A stretch of DNA of 64,000 nt, taken from positions 30,790,968-30,854,967 of the forward strand of contig CM067076.1 in assembly GCA_033980235.1 (NCBI GenBank). Direction: 5' to 3'. The DNA comes from Diadema setosum. Lineage: Eukaryota; Echinodermata; Echinoidea; Diadematoida; Diadematidae. A program made the position numbers and the translations under genes. The notes under the pieces were generated by a model, which was given only the letters and a program-made list of their open reading frames with translations, did no database searches and had not been told where the DNA came from. Positions 24,401 through 32,948 of the stretch are shown piece after piece. Position 1 is the first letter of the stretch, and every line of letters starts with the position of its first letter.

Positions 24401-27400
24401 GCTCACACCAATTGGATCGTCATGACTGTCAGCATACTCTTCGTTCACTGTGCCAACAATGGTCCAGCCAAGGTCCGTCTGGACTGCGTATGGACCTCTA
24501 TCATTGGGGGAGTGGATGACAGCACGTGGAGCAAGAGCTTTCGCACAATCGTAGCCTATTAAGAGACCAATTTCAACCTCTTGAGGAGGGGCTATCATGT
24601 TAGCAATCCTGGACAGATGTTGGTAGGATCTCGCCATATCAGGAGTGGGGATATGATGTCTATCTGCTGGCATAATATCTCTCGTGTAAGTTGGAGGGAG
24701 GTTGATTATCTTCTTGGAGTTGTTGAAAGCTTTCACTTTAAGACCAGTCACCTTTTCACTTGCTATTCTTTCATTCGCTTTGGTCATCGTAGAGAGTAAC
24801 AGGTTCACCTCAACTCCTTTAATTCTCATTGCCTCCTTCGTTTCAGTCAGAATGAATGATGTATCTGATTGAGTATCCAGCATAGCGTATACTAATCTGT
24901 CCTCATGGCATGATTCATGTGAAAGCCACACAGGAACTATCATTGAGGACTTCGTTGAATGACTGGAGTCCAAATTCGATGCACAAGATTTTGATTCCAG
25001 CATTTCCTTGACATCCCTTTCTTTCTTGTCATCCTGCTGCCGTTGCTTCCACTCTTCATCATGCAGAACAGTAGGATGCCTTCCTTTACAGGAAGAGCAG
25101 GTCTGTCTCTTCCTGCATTCCTTTGATCGGTGTCCCCTCTTAAGGCAGCCGAAACAGAGTCCATTCTCCCTGACGACCTGTCTTTTCTTCTGCATCGTCT
25201 CTGCACTGAAGGAGGAACATTCGGCGAGGTGGTGCTGACCCTTGCAGAAGATGCATGAAGGTGGCCCTTTCACTGCAGATCCATCTTTCTGATTCCGATG
25301 CTGGGTTCCTGTCTGCTGAAAGCCCGAAACAGCTGACTTCCTCCTATCCTTTGGTATCTGCAGCGACTGAAGAGAAGTAACAGGGTCACAAGCGATCACA
25401 GCCTCCTCATCGATGAAGCTAGTAAATACAGTGAAGGGTGGGAATGTTCCCCACTGATGCCTCCATTCAACGACTTTCCTGCTCCATTTCACGACCAGCC
25501 AATCTGGGAGTTTCATCAAAAGCTTCCGGTTTTCTCTTTCATCATCGAGATGACTTAGATGAGGAACATACTTAGAAGCTGTGTCACACTGCTTCAAAAA
25601 GTCTCCAAGTCTCCTCAGTCCGGTTGCATCTCTCGCTCCTATCTTCGGCCAGGAGTCAAGCTTGTCACGATAGGCATTGGATACCACAAAATGATCTCCG
25701 TATCTCTGTTCCAGTGCCCTCTTAGCCTCATTGTATCCAGCAGCATCTCCGATCATTGAGTAACCTTGCACCAAAGATCTCGGCTCACCAGTGAGATACT
25801 TTAACAGGAAGTAAAACCTCTCTCCAGGGGGAATTCCTCGATGCTCAATCAAGGCATCATAACTTCTCCTCCATAATGTGTAGTCCAGCGGGTTACCTGA
25901 GAATATGCCAGGCTCGGGAAGGGGCAGTCTGTTAAAGCAGAGCAGTTCCTTCAAACTGTTAGCGAGAACTTCGTGAGTACTGCGCTGGTCTGCTGGCTGC
26001 TTTTCTTGTGATGAAGATTTAACATCATCTCTCTTGGGGGCACCTTCCACAGGGGAGGTATGGTCCTCCATCTTAATCGCTGATTCGACCGGGGGAGGAC
26101 TGACTTCCTTGTCAACTGAACTAGCCTTTGAAGAGATCGATTCTTGATTGTTGATCCAGTCTTGAACTCTTCTTTTCGAAGAACGGGAACCTGATTTTGA
26201 AGACAGAGTTCCTCCTTTCAACTGTAAGATGATCTTCAAGGTCTCTCTCATTAGAGATGTGTGCTCCTCTTCCATCTCTTCCAGCTTCTCTTCAATATCA
26301 TCATCTGTATTTGCTGAAGGAGTGAAAGCTGTGAGCTGTTCTTGCGCGGAAATGGCCTTATCCATAGCCTCTTGCACTAGGTTGCGGGATTCTTTGATCA
26401 CCTCGACTTTGACGTCATCTTCAACCATAAGTTGTCTATGTTTGTTTGCCCTTCTCCTCCAAAGTCGAACGGCATCTTTCCATGTCTTCATGGTGACGTC
26501 TGTTTGGTGTTGTAAACCCTTCTCTGTGGGTCTTCTATCCCGTCTGCTACCATCTCCTTCCGACATGATGAAGTTCTCTTAATGGCGGAAGAGTCACACG
26601 TAAACGAAACAGCTTCCTAATCAGAAGCAACCTTCGTCGTACTGATAGTGATCTCAGTTTTCAATCGTAGGGCAATTTCATAGCACGAACTGCGAAAGTT
26701 TTTTACTGAAGGTGTTGTCGTTCATAGTTTTCAGCCAAGAGTTTTCGCAGAGAGTTTTCACTGTGGCTGTAGTGGTCGACAGTACAAAAACACCAACAAA
26801 GGTTTCTACGGGAATTATGTTTTATTCGAAGTTTCGCATTTTCGTTTCACTTGCTTCAGAATCATTTCCATATGTGTAACTCCGTTCTTAGTTCCATTCG
26901 TGATTTCTTGCATAATTCCATGCATAATTCCGTGAAAACTGTTGAGTGATAATGCATAGTAAAGAATCATAAATACATGTGCTCACATCAAACCAATTAT
27001 CAGATTCATGATTATAGAAGCAGAGTTTCTCAAACGAAAAGTCTAATATAAATACCTTAGACTTAATCTATTCATTTCACTATAACATTTTAGCAATCAA
27101 AATTACATATGAATTGACAAATGAAAATGCAGACCAATACCATAGGCATCTCAATTCTACTACCTCATTTAACATAATGATGCACATGTAGATGAACTGA
27201 CTCAAATCTAACACACATTCACGATCAAAAAATGAATTCTTACTTGAACTGTCAAACCTACAATTGAAATAATTATCGATATTTTCTTACTTATCTATTC
27301 TGTTTTGTAGTTCTAAATTCTGAACTCAACATCAAATGTGTATACATACATATACATAAATACAAATAACAACATAACTCAGAAGTTTTCTGAGTGCGTA

Positions 27401-30400
27401 CAGATACATGCCCTACTACACAGCAACTGCAGTGTACATTGCACTCACATCAACATGACAACAATATATATTTCTAAGTTAAATTTTATTAACTGTTTCT
27501 AACTTTGTACTTCAACAAATCATGGTTTTACTTAAACAAAGCAAAAACTAACCTCTTTGCCTGCTTTTTGCACGGTATTTTGGATCCAATTCTTCAGTAT
27601 TCCGGCAGAAACAGGATCCATGTTGCTCACTACAACCTGTATGTAGTCCAGTCTATATTGGCTTCTAAAGTGTATGCATGTGTGTGTGTAGCAGCTGTAC
27701 ATTTAACTAGCTGTGCATACACATGCATGGTGCTATGTCAGGTGCCTTTTCTAAGGATGTGCTACTACATAAAGTATGTCACTCTGTACAAGGGTCAAAT
27801 TGGCAACAGGCTGAGTGAGAACAATTTCAGGTGTACTTTCACCATATTTCATTTAAGCAAAATAAAACATATTTTTTCATCATAATTTTCATTCAAAACA
27901 GTTGCCAATTTGCAACCAATTTACTGATCTAATTAATTATAAAGTTGCCAATTTTAGTATCCTCAACCGATTTTGCATAAAATAATTCATATGAGCCAAT
28001 CCAACATTCAACTATGATACTTTCATCACAGAGGGTTATTGAGTTTTATAGAATACACAACTTTATACATGTTGTACATTGTACACGTGCATGTACATTG
28101 TATGTCACATTTGTGCTGATCCTAGCAATCTATTTGTTCAATCATACAGATCTTTGCTGGGTTTGAACATTTCCAATTTTCACATATTTTGCTTGCGATT
28201 ACCAGTTATTTTAGTTTCTGTACGGTGTTTTCCAATATCAAGATCAAACCATGGCTTGTTGGTGTGTTCCCCGAGTATACCTTATCATCTTTCAATACTC
28301 AGTTGGGATCCTTGAAAAAATGAAAGATGAGATCATATTAAAACTACTGATGGTCCTATTTGAATGTCACACTTGACGAAGAAGTGTTTAAAAGTATGTG
28401 CTTAGTGTCTGAATAGTTCACTACAATGTGACCATAGACACTGAAAGGCCAGAAAACAGGCTGTTTGTCGAGTTGGACACTGGTTCACATGAGTCCTACA
28501 GGCCTTTTCACTGAATTTTTAATGAGATCTCCATTGAGGCATCACCATTGGTTATGACTCCTTGACAGACCGTCTTCTCCTTTGGTTTGAAAAATCAATA
28601 TTCTTACCTCTGGAGAAAGATCTTCCCATGATCATCTAAAATCAGAGGATAGGGATTGTGCATTGATGGAGGTTGCTAGTACAAGAGAATCCGCCAATCT
28701 ATAGCATAGACAATAGTCGAGATTCATTCAATTGGGTCATTAATCAATATCAGAGCTCATTGTTGAAGGGAGATCAGCGATTGTGGCATCAATGGGGGGG
28801 GGGGAGGGGAGGAGGGGTTGAAGGATTGTGTTGCTGTTAGAAACGAGGAGGGCACGCATCCAGCTTCAAAAGCAGATATTTATTAGCAGCTAAGATATTA
28901 TCTGTGTTGATGTATTTTGTGTAGAATTATCTTTAAATGCAGGTCACAAACATGACCTTGAACTCAGTATGAAGTTCATAGTACACCTGTACATAGGCAA
29001 ATCAAAGATAACTTGGCAAATAAAAGGGAGAGAGATGGGGGGGGGGGTGAGGGTATTTCTTGTTTTGAAAGAGTAGGGAAATGGCAAATAGTCTGAAGCA
29101 TGGATAAGAGAGAGAAATGTAGTGTTGTATCATATGTGCATGGACATGAAGTGCAGGATTGACATTTCCTAGTTAGAACATGGACCACTGCAGACATCTG
29201 TATCATTGATGCATTCTTGTTTTCATGGGCTTCGGCCACTATTTATTGCTGGTGTCCTTGGTTGCCGAGTTATAATAGGCCTCCAGTAAAATAGGTACAT
29301 TTGAAGGAATATGAAGCTACTGATTCTGGTTTATTACCTGGTAGGTTGTATACTGTACGAGCTGAAATTTTCGCGTACAGATATTTTCGCGAATTGGTCC
29401 TTCGAGGACATTTTCGCGTGTTGTTAATTTCGCGGTTGCGAGGATCTAACTGAACTTACTTATTTGTGCGTTGTTATTTTCGCGATTCAAAGGCGATTCG
29501 TCGATTCGCAAAATTTGCGAAAATAAAACCACCGCGAAAATTTCAGCTCGTACAGCAATTGATTGGTCCATTTCTAAACAAACTATGTAGGAGATACCTC
29601 ATGAATATCTGCATGTGTAGCTACAAAGGTACAGGGTCCTTGGAGGGTAGGTGATGTTAATTCTGTTTACTCTTCTGCTGTCTACTTCACTAATGGTGTA
29701 GGTTTGTTTGTAAAGGCACTAGAGTCTACAAGTAGTTCTATGGCTTAATGAGTACAGCCTTGGTGCAGTCAGATGTATGGCTGCTCTGCAGTTGTCATAG
29801 CAACCCATTGTGTAATGAACTGCTCACTAATTAGTGTGCAGAGATGGTCCATTGTTATAATGTCAACTACTGGTTAGTATGTGTCTGGGTTCTGCAATTT
29901 ATTTATAATTGATTGTGGAATTAAAAGAAAAAAAAAGAACAATGTATGGTTCTACAGTCCCTGTAGGGAATATTAAAAGTAGGCTCCAGTCAATACTTAA
30001 AACAAAAACAAGTTGTGGAATTGAAACTTGAAGGGAATGCTCAGCCTTTTAGTGTTTCGATAGCTCTTTCATTTCTGTTACAATAAAAATTGCTTGCCAT
30101 GTGTATAAGGGATTGGCAAGATAATAGTTGATATTTTGACCCCCTCCATATCTACAATGTACTCATGATAACTGAATTTTTAATTTAGAAGTCTTCAACT
30201 ACTGTTTTATGTGTTAAGATTGCATGAAATTACTATTTTTCTTCCATGACTATCTTTTCAGGAGAAGGCAGATCCTGAATCCAAGGAAACGAAGAAGATG
30301 TACATGGATGTGCTGAATACAGAGAAGACATTTGTCAAAGTAAGTACCATATAACTGCAATACATGCAAAGCTGCATGTTGTCCCAAGTTCGGACTTCCA

Positions 30401-32600
30401 CACCAGATAAAAACATACACCAATTGTGCGCTGACATTGTTTTCTATACTGGATGTTTCACGGGTGCAAAGTTACAGTACACAGTGTGTTTTCTCAAATT
30501 TATCAGATGTACTTGTACTCTGTACTTGCAATATTTTTAGGAGAGTTTAAAGAGCCTAAGAATGCACAAAATCCCACTTCACTTCTCTCGAGAGCAGGGT
30601 GCAGCCCAAGTGAAGTGGTATATCATGCTTGTACACACAACACCTGGAAAATTACAAAACAGATAATGCCCCCCCCCCCCCCCCCCCCCATGGTATGCCC
30701 AGGGGTTATTTGTGATAATGGAAAAAAAAAATCAAGCAAATCTGCCTGAAAGAATAGATTGTATGTAAATGAATCATGACACTGTGACATACTGTAAAGC
30801 AAGAAATACTGTATTTGCACCGTGAAATTTTCACAAATTGGAGCCGTCAGCTTTTTTTTTCGCAGCATGAAATTTTCGTGAATTGCCATTGGCATCCAAT
30901 TCATTATAGTGAAGACAAAAACTTTTAGGTGCATTTTAATTTCCCGAATCTTGGCTCTTGTGAAATTTGTAAAATTAAAATGCATGCAAACATTTGTGGT
31001 TTTACAGTAGTTCTTTTTGTTACAACTGGATTCCAAAGCAATGATTCCACATCCTAGGAGGTGTTATCCAGACTCTTGATTGATAATGTATCCTGTTTTT
31101 CTTTTCCCTCGCCTCATCTCAGGATGTAGATCACTACCTCATGAACAAATCCTTCCTGGACCTGCGCAAAAAGGAAATGCTGTACAAGAAGTGGAGCGAG
31201 AGGATCTGGGAGCCAATTGACGGCAGCATTTACCGCGAGATGAAGAACTACCCTAAGGTGGACTGGAGGAAGCGCAACATCTACAAGGAATACCTTCGCC
31301 ATGGCAACAGGAAGGTGAGAGGAGAGGAGAAGGAAAACAAATCAACACAACATGTTTTCTTTTTTTTAGTATAGTTTAATCTAAAGTGTTTACAGAAAGT
31401 GGCAGGTTTGTGATAAACACTGTGCAGCATCATAACAAAGTGCTCAGATACTGCACAAATTTATAATAACATGATTGCTTTATTTGTTTGGCATATCTGC
31501 AGCCAACGTCTGCCAGAACATGAGTCTTTCGAGCTTGTAACTTTGTAATCTTTTGCCTTAGATTTGACAAGACTTTCACTGGTCTGTAAATTTGTATGAC
31601 TGTACTCTGTTCATCAGTCAACTCAGACAAGTTTTACTCTTGCTTATAAGGAACTGAGAATGTTTGTATTCAGAAAATTTGATTCATTTGCCATTCCAGG
31701 GTTTTGTGTTCCTGGACACCTATGACCAGGAAGAATACAATCCCATGAAGCTGGTTGTTCCAAGACCGGCTCCCCTCAAGATTCACCGAAACACCCAAGA
31801 AGACCCGACTTTACACCAGGAGCGGGAGAGGAACAATGAGGATAGGACCATCCTAGCTTGCCAAACAGGTAACGGTCCTACTACCACTGGTCCTCCTGCC
31901 TTGGCATGTGCTGATTTACAAAGAATGCTAGAATTATCTTCATCTGGTATTATCTGAGCCATAGATTGCATTCCTCCCCCTTATTTGACTGTAAATTTTG
32001 TACTACTTTGCCATACTTGTTCTGTGTAAAAGTTCATGTTTTGTTGTTTTGGTTTATCTAGGAAAATGAATCTTTTTGTCATTTCAAAGAATTACACTCA
32101 GCATGTGTTCTGATATCTGTGGTCATGTTAAAACAGAAGAATGAATTCTTTAAAGGCAAGAAAAATGTACAGAGGGAAATCACTTTTTAATGCTGCTTTC
32201 ATATGGCAAAATGCTTGGAATTTCAGACTCCACCAATGATGGTGACATTATGCTTGTTTTGTGTTAATTTATCATTTTAGTTCAATTTGAGGAAATAATA
32301 ATCGTTTCTTCATCCATTGCAGGTGAAGTTCTGCAGGACAAGGCTGTAGAGCGCCATCGCTTGCCACCGCTGCCACTGGTTCCTCTCGGTCGCCATGGAA
32401 CCGAGTGTGCGACGTGGCTGGCCATGCCTCTCCACGACATCGAGAGTCCGGTCAGGCTAGCCAGTCGGCGGAGGATGAACCCTGCTTTCAACGATACCCA
32501 TTTCGACTTCTCACAACCGCTGTACAGCCCCGAGAATCGGCTGCTGGAGAATTCTCTGCAGCCATCCAGTCCTCCGCAGGCAGCCATGGTATCAACGTAA
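15390..32600 (+). CDS. FAM228: FAM228 family protein, complete six-exon gene
   Basis: Coding exons are 15390-15497, 16477-16692, 30262-30339, 31123-31314, 31700-31868 and 32323-32600. All junctions are GT-AG and the phases agree. The total is 1041 bases: 346 codons plus stop. The middle of the protein carries the family signature: LRKKEMLYKKW followed by a basic helix (exon 4), a GFVFLDTYDQEEYNP block and a NEDRTILACQTG block (exon 5), then a Trp plus a RRRMNPAFNDTHFDFSQP block (exon 6). From my knowledge of the family these align in order with human FAM228B. No signal peptide or membrane segment is seen. The first 108 residues are low in conserved motif and Ser/Ala-rich. FAM228 proteins have no established biochemical function. 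The ATG at 15390 is the first in frame after an in-frame stop 45 bases upstream. Intron 2 (13.6 kb) is enlarged by an antisense BEL/Pao insertion. I cannot separate FAM228A from FAM228B type for an invertebrate; a single ancestral gene is likely. Confidence 0.85.
16477..16692 (+). CDS. FAM228: FAM228 exon 2
   Basis: 72 codons from acceptor CTAACAG to donor CAG/GTGAGT, phase 0 on both sides. It encodes FTRRYAWRRKLEELPEQTEP, then a Pro/Ser/Ala-rich linker and SIQNWLCQKAVRHVQ. It has no close match I can recall in vertebrate FAM228, so it may be lineage-specific sequence; GC content and the open frame support coding. Confidence 0.7.
17957..18109. mobile_element. GGGCCC-ended MITE, copy 1
   Basis: Inverted ends GGGCCCGCTTCATAAA and TTTATGAAATGGGCCC flank about 150 bp, with a further inverted pair around TTGTCATCAGTGACAA. 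The flanks read CAG on both sides, a likely 3 bp target duplication. Other members lie at 32790, 41798 and 56411. Confidence 0.75.
18623..18627. repeat. Target-site duplication GAGGG, left
   Basis: GAGGG lies immediately left of the LTR start at 18628 and is repeated at 28031-28035, immediately right of the other LTR. A 5 bp duplication is usual for BEL/Pao integrases. Confidence 0.9.
18628..19896 (-). repeat. BEL/Pao 3' LTR
   Basis: On the plus strand it runs from TGTGGCTG to CATCACA, so TG...CA holds in both readings. It is a 1269 bp direct repeat of 26762-28030. On the element strand a short purine tract (AAAGGAG) lies just before it at about 19900-19906, the likely polypurine primer site. 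A 126-codon frame on the opposite strand occurs identically in both LTRs and is probably non-coding. Confidence 0.93.
20647..20702. repeat. Short tandem duplication in BEL/Pao 3' non-coding DNA
   Basis: The phrase ACAACAATGGAATGTATTAA with its following TACTT is present twice in direct succession, two copies of about 26 bp. No function is suggested. Confidence 0.8.
20867..26566 (-). CDS. BEL/Pao Gag-Pol polyprotein, intact
   Basis: One frame of 1899 codons without a stop. Domains in order: an N-terminal coiled and acidic region (1-200); a DUF1759-type Gag core (about 210-370, LPEPGIFSGNPLDYTLWRRS); Cys/His zinc motifs near 436, 467 and 487 (for example CFGCLKRGHRSKEC); an aspartic protease of the DUF1758 type with LDTQSDTSFI near 560; a reverse transcriptase with FDCSSQF, MCDIKEMFHQF and the YVDD catalytic motif near 1003; an RNase H/A17 region (FCDASNLGYGH near 1190, TDSRVVLGYI near 1262); an integrase with an HHCC zinc-binding region (1513-1555) and DDE core (VDCFGP near 1580, CDRGTNFVG near 1648, GVWERQIRS near 1697); and a C-terminal DUF5641-like domain ending near 1890. 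Active-site motifs are present in each enzyme. The upstream leader is short and the frame has one stop at 20867. The product would package its RNA and copy and insert it in the genome. Confidence 0.95.
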   Translation of the reverse strand: MSEGDGSRRDRRPTEKGLQHQTDVTMKTWKDAVRLWRRRANKHRQLMVEDDVKVEVIKESRNLVQEAMDKAISAQEQLTAFTPSANTDDDIEEKLEEMEEEHTSLMRETLKIILQLKGGTLSSKSGSRSSKRRVQDWINNQESISSKASSVDKEVSPPPVESAIKMEDHTSPVEGAPKRDDVKSSSQEKQPADQRSTHEVLANSLKELLCFNRLPLPEPGIFSGNPLDYTLWRRSYDALIEHRGIPPGERFYFLLKYLTGEPRSLVQGYSMIGDAAGYNEAKRALEQRYGDHFVVSNAYRDKLDSWPKIGARDATGLRRLGDFLKQCDTASKYVPHLSHLDDERENRKLLMKLPDWLVVKWSRKVVEWRHQWGTFPPFTVFTSFIDEEAVIACDPVTSLQSLQIPKDRRKSAVSGFQQTGTQHRNQKDGSAVKGPPSCIFCKGQHHLAECSSFSAETMQKKRQVVRENGLCFGCLKRGHRSKECRKRQTCSSCKGRHPTVLHDEEWKQRQQDDKKERDVKEMLESKSCASNLDSSHSTKSSMIVPVWLSHESCHEDRLVYAMLDTQSDTSFILTETKEAMRIKGVEVNLLLSTMTKANERIASEKVTGLKVKAFNNSKKIINLPPTYTRDIMPADRHHIPTPDMARSYQHLSRIANMIAPPQEVEIGLLIGYDCAKALAPRAVIHSPNDRGPYAVQTDLGWTIVGTVNEEYADSHDDPIGVSHRTAVRLVPEEVQLQGCRSEVIFVRPTTMKEEIAPLHVIQLLEADFTTDRKQKPYSQNDVKFIRMMEKEIHITQSGHYEMPLPFKEEKTPLLPNNRSVAFKRLNHLKRKFENDAIYYEQYVLQMNNLIHKGYAERVTEPGESGKRWYIPHHGVQEPKKLRVVFDCSSQFQGECLNSHLLTGPDLTNALAGVLCRFRKENIAFMCDIKEMFHQFHVNQEHRDYLRFLWWPNGNYHQEPVDYHMNVHLFGAASSPGCSNYGLKQIATDKADEIGHDAARFIHRDFYVDDGLKAVATEEEAIELISKTKKMCEHGGLHVHKVVSNSRKVLESVPVDDRAKEVKELNLLHDHLPIEKALGVQWCVESDKFRFRMTFQDKPLTRRGALSTVMSVFDPLGLLAPLLLPGKLILQELCRSSAAWDDPLSDILQAKWDKWKADILQLDRLSIDRCYKPKGFGEIKNAELHHFCDASNLGYGHCTYLRLTNENGEVHCTLVIGKARVAPIKTVTVPRLELTAATLSVRMSSFLRTELDLNIDRETFWTDSRVVLGYIKNETRRYHVFVANRVRQIRDESSSSQWRHIGTKTNPADGASRGLMIEQIEASKWFTGPDFLWEKEIPDETKEEAALLPKDPEVKCETHASLQKVNGLELERFDHLSSWYRAKRAVANCLRLRSHLWKRCQAGRDERDGKRDSKKVVMEPLCTELLLQAEKEIIKLIQRQTLGEMKAVEGNERHSKREERRRCQAANRLHHLDPFIDDDGILRVGGRLRRSDISFESKHPAILPQTHLTKLIVSQCHADVAHGGRGMTINHLRTKGFWILGCSNFVSKFIFQCVTCRRLRQPPQVQKMADLPKDRLTPAPPFTYAGVDCFGPWLIKEGRKELKRYGLIFTCMASRAVHIEVLNALTTDAFINALRRFISVRGPVKQLRCDRGTNFVGAEAEFKRCAESGEGQVKDFLLKEGCDFIAFKFNVPASSHMGGVWERQIRSIRQVLDVLLYQAGQQLDDESLRTLMCEAAAIVNSRPLTTEFLNEPTHPTPLTPNHLLTQKTKIILPPPGSFCREDVYARKRWRRVQHLANEFWSRWRKEFLNLLQARQKWTKPHRNMEVGDVVIIKDDNAPRNSWPLGRIVEVYESKDDLVRKVKLAVGDTKLDNKGKRKGPVTYLDRPIHKLVLLVSNVDQE
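26762..28030 (-). repeat. BEL/Pao 5' LTR
   Basis: Direct-repeat partner of 18628-19896, with the same length and termini. As the element reads leftward this is the promoter-bearing 5' LTR. The primer-binding site should lie directly after its end at 26761 and below; the sequence there (GTGAAAACTCTCTGCG) does not match a tRNA 3' end that I can name. Confidence 0.93.
28031..28035. repeat. Target-site duplication GAGGG, right
   Basis: Second copy of the pentamer that flanks the left LTR at 18623-18627. It fixes the right boundary of the BEL/Pao insertion. Confidence 0.9.
28036..30261 (+). other. Right part of FAM228 intron 2
   Basis: Non-coding. It holds G-rich runs at about 28795-28820 and 29037-29046 and a TCGCGAAAA-type MITE at 29351-29555. 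No other gene is seen. Confidence 0.6.
29351..29555. mobile_element. TCGCGAAAA-type MITE, copy 1
   Basis: The inverted ends are nearly perfect over about 23 bases: CTGTACGAGCTGAAATTTTC at the left and its complement before CGTACAG at the right. The interior repeats ATTTTCGCG/CGCGAAAAT several times. It is the least degraded of five related copies (also 30790, 35075, 39902 and 42325). Confidence 0.75.
30262..30339 (+). CDS. FAM228: FAM228 exon 3
   Basis: 26 codons, acceptor TATCTTTTCAG, donor AAA/GTAAGT, phase 0. It encodes a charged helix (ADPESKETKKMYMDVLNTEK) that leads into the conserved domain of exon 4, matching the position of the Glu/Lys-rich segment before the family core. Confidence 0.8.
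30669..30689. repeat. Poly(C) tract in FAM228 intron 3
   Basis: About 21 consecutive C on the plus strand. This is a G-quadruplex-prone run on the minus strand. Confidence 0.85.
30790..31009. mobile_element. TCGCGAAAA-type MITE, copy 2 (degraded)
   Basis: It starts TACTGTAAA and ends TTTACAGTA, with GTGAAATTTTC and GAAATTTTCGTGAATTG inside. It ends about 110 bases before FAM228 exon 4. Confidence 0.55.
31123..31314 (+). CDS. FAM228: FAM228 exon 4, family core
   Basis: 64 codons, acceptor CTCATCTCAG, donor AAG/GTGAGA, phase 0. It holds DVDHYLMNKSFLDLRKKEML and YKKWSERIWEPIDGSIYREM, the best-conserved part of FAM228. Confidence 0.9.
31700..31868 (+). CDS. FAM228: FAM228 exon 5
   Basis: 56 codons plus one base, acceptor CCATTCCAG, donor ACAG/GTAACG. 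It encodes GFVFLDTYDQEEYNPMKLVV and ERERNNEDRTILACQTG, both recognisable in vertebrate FAM228B. A long frame runs on past the donor by chance, but the exon 6 phase fits only the splice here. Confidence 0.88.
32323..32600 (+). CDS. FAM228: FAM228 exon 6 (stop codon)
   Basis: Acceptor CATCCATTGCAG, then two bases completing a Gly codon, 91 further codons and TAA at 32598-32600. It encodes WLAMPLHDIE, then SRRRMNPAFNDTHFDFSQP, the conserved C-terminal block of the family, and ends in a Ser/Pro-rich tail. Confidence 0.88.
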
Positions 32601-32789
32601 CCATAGCAACAGCATGGGCACTGTCTCCTCATCCCTCTATTCTGAAATGATGAATTTTACATTACCATCATCGTGACCCGTTTTTTCCTTGATTTTATTT
32701 CTCTATTGACACAACCACTCAGAAGGCGTTTCTGTAGCTGACACGATAGACTAATTTAATCAAGACAAACCGCAAGTTGTTTATAGCCA

Positions 32790-32948
32790 GGGGCCCATTC
32801 AATAAAAGTTACAATTATGGTAACTTTGCCATCCATTGGTAACTTCCATGGAATTCTTAATTTTGATTGGCTGTTGACTATTGTTGCCATGGTAGTTACC
32901 ATTGGATGGCAAAGTTACCATAATTGTAACTTTTATGCAACGGGCCCC
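32790..32948. mobile_element. GGGCCC-ended MITE, copy 2, in FAM228 3' UTR region
   Basis: The ends are inverted over about 50 bases (GGGCCCATTCAATAAAAGTT at the left against the complement of the right end), and CAG flanks both sides. The left terminus contains AATAAA at 32801-32806, about 200 bases after the FAM228 stop codon; the right terminus has GCATAAA at the equivalent place. Confidence 0.8.
32801..32806 (+). promoter_or_regulatory. Candidate polyadenylation signal of FAM228
   Basis: AATAAA about 200 bases downstream of the TAA. It lies inside the left end of a MITE and differs from the right end at this site. A longer 3' UTR using a later signal (AATAAA near 36168, for example) cannot be excluded. 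Confidence 0.4.

Larger units (their letters stand above)
18628..28030 (-). mobile_element. Complete BEL/Pao LTR retrotransposon inside FAM228 intron 2
   Basis: A 9403 bp element with 1269 bp LTRs at both ends, a GAGGG target duplication, a 195 bp leader, one open Gag-Pol frame (26566-20867) and about 970 bp of 3' non-coding DNA before the 3' LTR. It is antisense to FAM228. The stretches of the two LTRs that I compared by eye show no difference and they have the same length, so insertion is recent. No envelope-like frame follows Pol. It has all parts expected of an autonomous copy; activity is inferred and not shown. Confidence 0.95.

Noticed and set aside
20955..26582. Many plus-strand frames of 60-117 codons opposite the BEL/Pao polyprotein
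   Set aside because: They are antisense shadows of the long Gag-Pol frame.
28790..28825. G-rich run as a regulatory G-quadruplex
   Set aside because: Simple-sequence run deep in an intron; nothing links it to a function.
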